Source: an uncultured Collinsella sp. (GTDB taxonomy: Bacteria; Actinomycetota; Coriobacteriia; Coriobacteriales; Coriobacteriaceae). Taken from it: 8,684 nt of DNA. Under the pieces are notes generated by a model that searched no databases, was not told where the DNA came from, and was given only the letters and a program-made list of their open reading frames with translations. The position numbers were made by a program, and so were the translations under genes. Shown here piece by piece: positions 6,263 to 8,684 of this stretch. Within the stretch, counting starts at the first letter, position 1, and every line of letters starts with the position of its first letter. The DNA lies in the NCBI GenBank assembly GCA_902489855.1, contig CABUBS010000083.1, positions 1-8,684 on the forward strand, written 5' to 3'.

Positions 6263-7674
6263 ATGGGGAGCAAATCTCAGCAACAAGTTCAAGTAGCGCC
6301 ATCGGCCACTGCGGCGATTCTCGTCGTAATGTATATTGCAGCCTTTGTTGCCGCGTTTAACGAGAACATCATTAACGTGGCGTTGCACGACATTATGGCG
6401 GCCTTTTCGGTGAGTGCCACCACGGCGCAGTGGCTCGTTTCGGGCTACATGATCGTGACGTCGATCTTTACGGCCATCATGGCCTTCCTGTCCGGCCGTT
6501 TCTCGACGCGCAAGCTGCTGTTTTTCGCATGCGGATGCATGGTCGCCGGCGAAGTCCTGTGCCTGTTCGCTCCGTCATTTAGCGTTTTGCTGCCAAGCCG
6601 TATTTTGCAGGCTGCGGGATCGGGCATCTTGTTCCCGCTCATGATGAACGTGGTGCTGTCTTGCGCTCCGCGCGAGAAGCTCGGTCTCTATCTGAGCCTG
6701 GGCGGAGCCTGCATTACGCTGGGGCCGGCGTTTGGACCCGTGATCAGCGGTCTTATGTGCACGTTGTTTGGAGGGCGGTGTTCGTAGTGCCGCTGGTGGG
6801 CGGCATTGTGGTCGCTGCGGCGGGCGTAAAGCTTGTTCAGAATGTCGGAGAGCGTTCGAACGCCACGCTTGATATTCTGTCGGTTGTTTTGCTCGCCGCC
6901 GGTATTACGGCATTTGTGTATTCCGTAGGCGAGTTCTCGACCAATCTGATTGCCGGTATCGTGACGCTTTTCGCCGCCATTGTGCTGCTCGGCCTGTTTG
7001 CGGCCCGCCAGCTCAAGCTCGAGCATCCGGTGCTTAACGTGCGTCCCATGGCGAGCGTTCGTTTTTGGCCTGCGTGTCTGCTTGTGGTGGTGTCGATGAT
7101 GACGACGTTCTCGATGAGCGTTTTGTTGCCGCTCTATTTTGAGGGCGCATACGGCATGACCGCACTTGTTGCGGGCTTGCTCATTTTGCCGGCGATTGCC
7201 TGCAACGCCGTGACCTCGATTGCGGGCGGACGCGTGATGGACGCCCATGGTGCATGGCCGCTGCTGCCGATTGGATTTGCCCTGATCGCCGTTGGCCAGA
7301 TTGCCATCTCGATGACAGCTGCAAGCATAAACATCGGTATTGTCGTGGCGCTGACCGTTGTCGTGTATGCCGGAGTTGGCCTGGTGCTGAGCCCCTCGCA
7401 GACGGCTGGCCTTGAGACACTGCCCGCCGCCGAGCATCCTCATGGAACGGCGCTACTCAATACGTGGAACATGATTGCCGCGTCGTTTGGTCCGTCGCTG
7501 TTTATCGGCCTGCTTTCGAGTTCTGCGGCGGCTGCCGGCGCTGCGGGCACGGCAGCCGGTGTTGCCCAGGCGATTGGTTTTGCCGCCGCCGTGCGCGTGG
7601 CGGCCATTATTGCCGTAGTCGGATTTGTGGTGTCGGTTGCGTACGCTCGCCGCGAGTCGCACATGTCGCATTAA
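6263..7674 (+). pseudogene. DHA2-type MFS exporter (14-helix drug:H+ antiporter family), frameshifted
   Basis: The start is ATG 6263 (MGSKSQQQ), preceded by AGGAAGG (6250-6256) at 6 bases spacing. The first frame covers about 169 good codons with MFS features: NIINVALHDI (the DHA2 'IVNVALP' region), SGRFSTRKL (motif A loop), and GGACITLGPAFGPVISG (motif C of antiporters). It then reaches LFGGRCS and a stop at 6785-6787. The next frame picks up at once with WRAVFVVPL (from 6769) and runs intact for 300 codons to a stop at 7672-7674. The two pieces join to the expected family sequence LFGWRxVFVxPL and give about 470 residues, normal for the family. The shift is net -1 (for example loss of four bases near 6770). 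The rest of the frame is clean, so the event is recent, or is a sequencing/assembly error. If real, the exporter stops after about five helices. The likely role of the intact form is export of a drug or metabolite by proton antiport; the substrate is unknown. Confidence 0.85.
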
Positions 7675-7734
7675 TGTGTGCACATAGATTCTGCAGCTAG
7701 ATTGGCGGACGACACCATAAACTAATGGACGTTT

Positions 7735-7810
7735 TGCCGAGAGGCATGATTAATAAGCGCAAAGAGTGCGCGACGGGCCCCGCGAATGGGGCGATGATGC
7801 CCGAGAGGGC
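7735..7810 (+). promoter_or_regulatory. Structured 5' leader with four consecutive small hairpins
   Basis: Within the 150-base gap 7675-7824, four perfect small hairpins follow one another. They are TGCC-GAGA-GGCA (7735-7746), GCGC with a 7-base loop (7757-7771), GCCCC-GCGAAT-GGGGC (7777-7792) and GCCC-GAGA-GGGC (7799-7810). The first and last share a GAGA (GNRA-type) tetraloop on a 4-bp stem. The last ends 4 bases before the AAGGAG site of the RGG-protein gene, so the structure is placed to affect its translation. None is followed by a T-run. I found no convincing promoter in 7675-7734. Each stem is short, so part of this could be chance in GC-rich DNA. Confidence 0.4.
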
Positions 7811-7824
7811 CAAGAAGGAGTCTC

Positions 7825-8684
7825 ATGTCTGAGAACGAAGAGATCATGAACGAGACCGAGAACGAGACCATGGCTGCCGAGGTTGAGGCAGTCGAGACCG
7901 TGGAGACCGAAGCTGCCGAGGTTGAGGCTGCTGACGAGGCTTCCGCCGAGGAGGAGGCCGAGGTTGTCGAGGCCGCCGCTGATTACGATGACGAAGAGCT
8001 GATGGACAAGATGCAGAAGGCCGCCCGCCTGCTGCGCAGCCGTCGCTTTGCTATTTCCAAGGAGGAGGAGGCCAAGGCCGAGCGCATGGCGAACATCGAG
8101 CGCGCCATCAAGCTCCTTGACCTCAAGCCCAAGATGGAGCAGAAGGAGATGTCCGATCTGCTGGGCATGCGCCTTCGTGAGCTCGATGGCCTGATGGCCG
8201 AGGCTGAGGCTGCCGACCTGGTCGGTCGCATCGACGATGCCGAGGGCGACATGCGCAAGATCGTCGTCTTCGCTGCTGAGGATGCTGCCGAGGGCCTGAC
8301 CGAGCTTGCCAACAAGAAGGAGAAGCTCCTGCCCGAGCTTTCTTACGAGGAGGCCACCGAGCTCATGGCTGCCCTCGATAAGGTTATCGCCCCGCTCGTC
8401 GCCATGGGCCTGGACGAGGACCGCGGTCCTCGCGGCGGTCGTGACGATCGTGGTGGCCGTGGCGGCGACCGTGGCGGTCGTGGCGGCTTTGGCGATCGCG
8501 GCGGCCGTGGCGGCGACCGTGGTGGCCGCGGTGGCGATCGTGGCGGTCGTGGCGGCTTTGGTGACCGTGGCGGCGACCGTGGCGGTCGCGGCGGCTTTGG
8601 CGGCAACCGTGGTGGCTATGGCGATCGCGGTGGCAACCGTGGCGGCTTTGGCGGCAACCGTGGTAACGACCGCGGCGGTCGCGG
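7825..8684 (+). CDS. Acidic / winged-helix-like protein with long RGG-repeat tail (3' end outside window)
   Basis: An open frame of 286 codons that runs off the right edge. The start is ATG 7825, with AAGGAG at 7815-7820 (only 4 bases spacing). Three parts are visible. Residues 1-59 are strongly acidic low-complexity sequence rich in Glu/Ala. Residues about 60-195 are helical, including a stretch at about 90-150 (ERAIKLLDLKPKMEQKEMSD, LLGMRLRELDGLMAEAEAADLV) that reads like a small winged-helix/MarR-like domain. From residue 200 the tail is almost only Arg, Gly, Asp, Asn and Phe in RGG, RGGD and RGGFG units. RGG tails are known in RNA-binding proteins such as DEAD-box helicases and fibrillarin, and often drive RNA binding and condensation. 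A role in RNA binding, perhaps with DNA binding by the middle domain, is inference. The acidic head and basic tail could interact within or between molecules. I recall similar proteins in Coriobacteriia annotated only as hypothetical or MarR-like. Confidence 0.85.
   Translation, partial: MSENEEIMNETENETMAAEVEAVETVETEAAEVEAADEASAEEEAEVVEAAADYDDEELMDKMQKAARLLRSRRFAISKEEEAKAERMANIERAIKLLDLKPKMEQKEMSDLLGMRLRELDGLMAEAEAADLVGRIDDAEGDMRKIVVFAAEDAAEGLTELANKKEKLLPELSYEEATELMAALDKVIAPLVAMGLDEDRGPRGGRDDRGGRGGDRGGRGGFGDRGGRGGDRGGRGGDRGGRGGFGDRGGDRGGRGGFGGNRGGYGDRGGNRGGFGGNRGNDRGGR
8422..8684 (+). repeat. Degenerate in-frame repeats coding for the RGG tail
   Basis: The DNA is a run of near-identical short units built on CGT-GGC-GGC plus GAC/GAT, AAC or TTT-GGC codons, with unit lengths mostly of 9, 12 or 15 bases. 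Larger blocks recur, such as the RGGRGGFGDRGG-coding stretch. Synonymous third positions vary (CGT/CGC, GGC/GGT), so the protein pattern is kept while the DNA drifts, which points to selection on the peptide. The repeat continues past the window end. Such DNA is prone to length change by slippage. Confidence 0.8.

Noticed and set aside
6058..6273. A 72-residue N-terminal extension of the deformylase
   Set aside because: The family N-terminus starts at MIKPIMK (6057) with its own ribosome binding site; the extension would overlap the divergent MFS start and has no family similarity.
6764..6775. Programmed -1 ribosomal frameshifting in the MFS gene
   Set aside because: The bases TTG-TTT-GGA do not form an X-XXY-YYZ slippery heptamer, and I see no strong downstream stem-loop. 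A plain indel fits better.
6688..7443. Long reading frame on the - strand opposite the MFS gene
   Set aside because: Its composition (many His, Gln, Arg, Asn) is typical of antisense shadow frames, and the + strand clearly encodes membrane helices there.
8343..8606. Pro/Arg-rich reading frame on the - strand
   Set aside because: It is the mirror of the RGG-coding repeat; the composition is a by-product of the GGC/CGT codons on the + strand.
8422..8684. CRISPR-like or tandem-repeat locus
   Set aside because: The units are 9-15 bases, in frame, without constant spacers, and encode the RGG tail.

Overview
The window is GC-rich bacterial DNA with strong AAGGAG-type ribosome binding sites and tightly packed genes. 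A winged-helix-like protein with a long Arg-Gly-Gly tail, a glucose-superfamily PTS EIIBC, and the general codon style suggest a gut actinobacterium of the class Coriobacteriia (Collinsella or a relative). This assignment is inference from gene style; there is no rRNA or marker gene to confirm it.

Left block (1-4624, + strand). Three closely spaced genes lie in a row: the 3' part of an amidohydrolase-2 family protein, then two adjacent, divergent paralogs that look like the N-terminal domain of neutral/alkaline ceramidases (gaps of 26 and 18 bases). After a 193-base gap comes a complete PTS EIIBC permease of the glucose/beta-glucoside superfamily, followed by a strong hairpin terminator. None of the visible enzymes has a signal peptide. 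The simplest reading is an uptake-and-processing operon: the PTS imports and phosphorylates an unknown sugar-like compound, and the cytoplasmic hydrolases act on it. Its substrate cannot be read from the sequence. The first ceramidase-like protein has lost two of the expected zinc histidines while its neighbour keeps them all, and the amidohydrolase lacks the usual late His and Asp. This block is the best candidate for an undescribed system.

Middle block (4687-6057, - strand). A short peptide deformylase of the GLAANMIG type (136 aa) is followed 36 bases later by a LysR-family regulator. They are probably co-transcribed, and they run convergently towards the PTS operon, sharing its terminator region.

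Right block (6263-8684, + strand). A 14-helix DHA2-type MFS exporter is divergent from the deformylase/LysR pair and is broken by a frameshift near 6770. An inverted repeat sits just upstream of it. Next is a structured leader with four small hairpins in a row, leading into a gene for a protein with an acidic N-terminus, a helical/winged-helix-like middle and a long RGG-repeat tail. That gene runs off the right end of the window.
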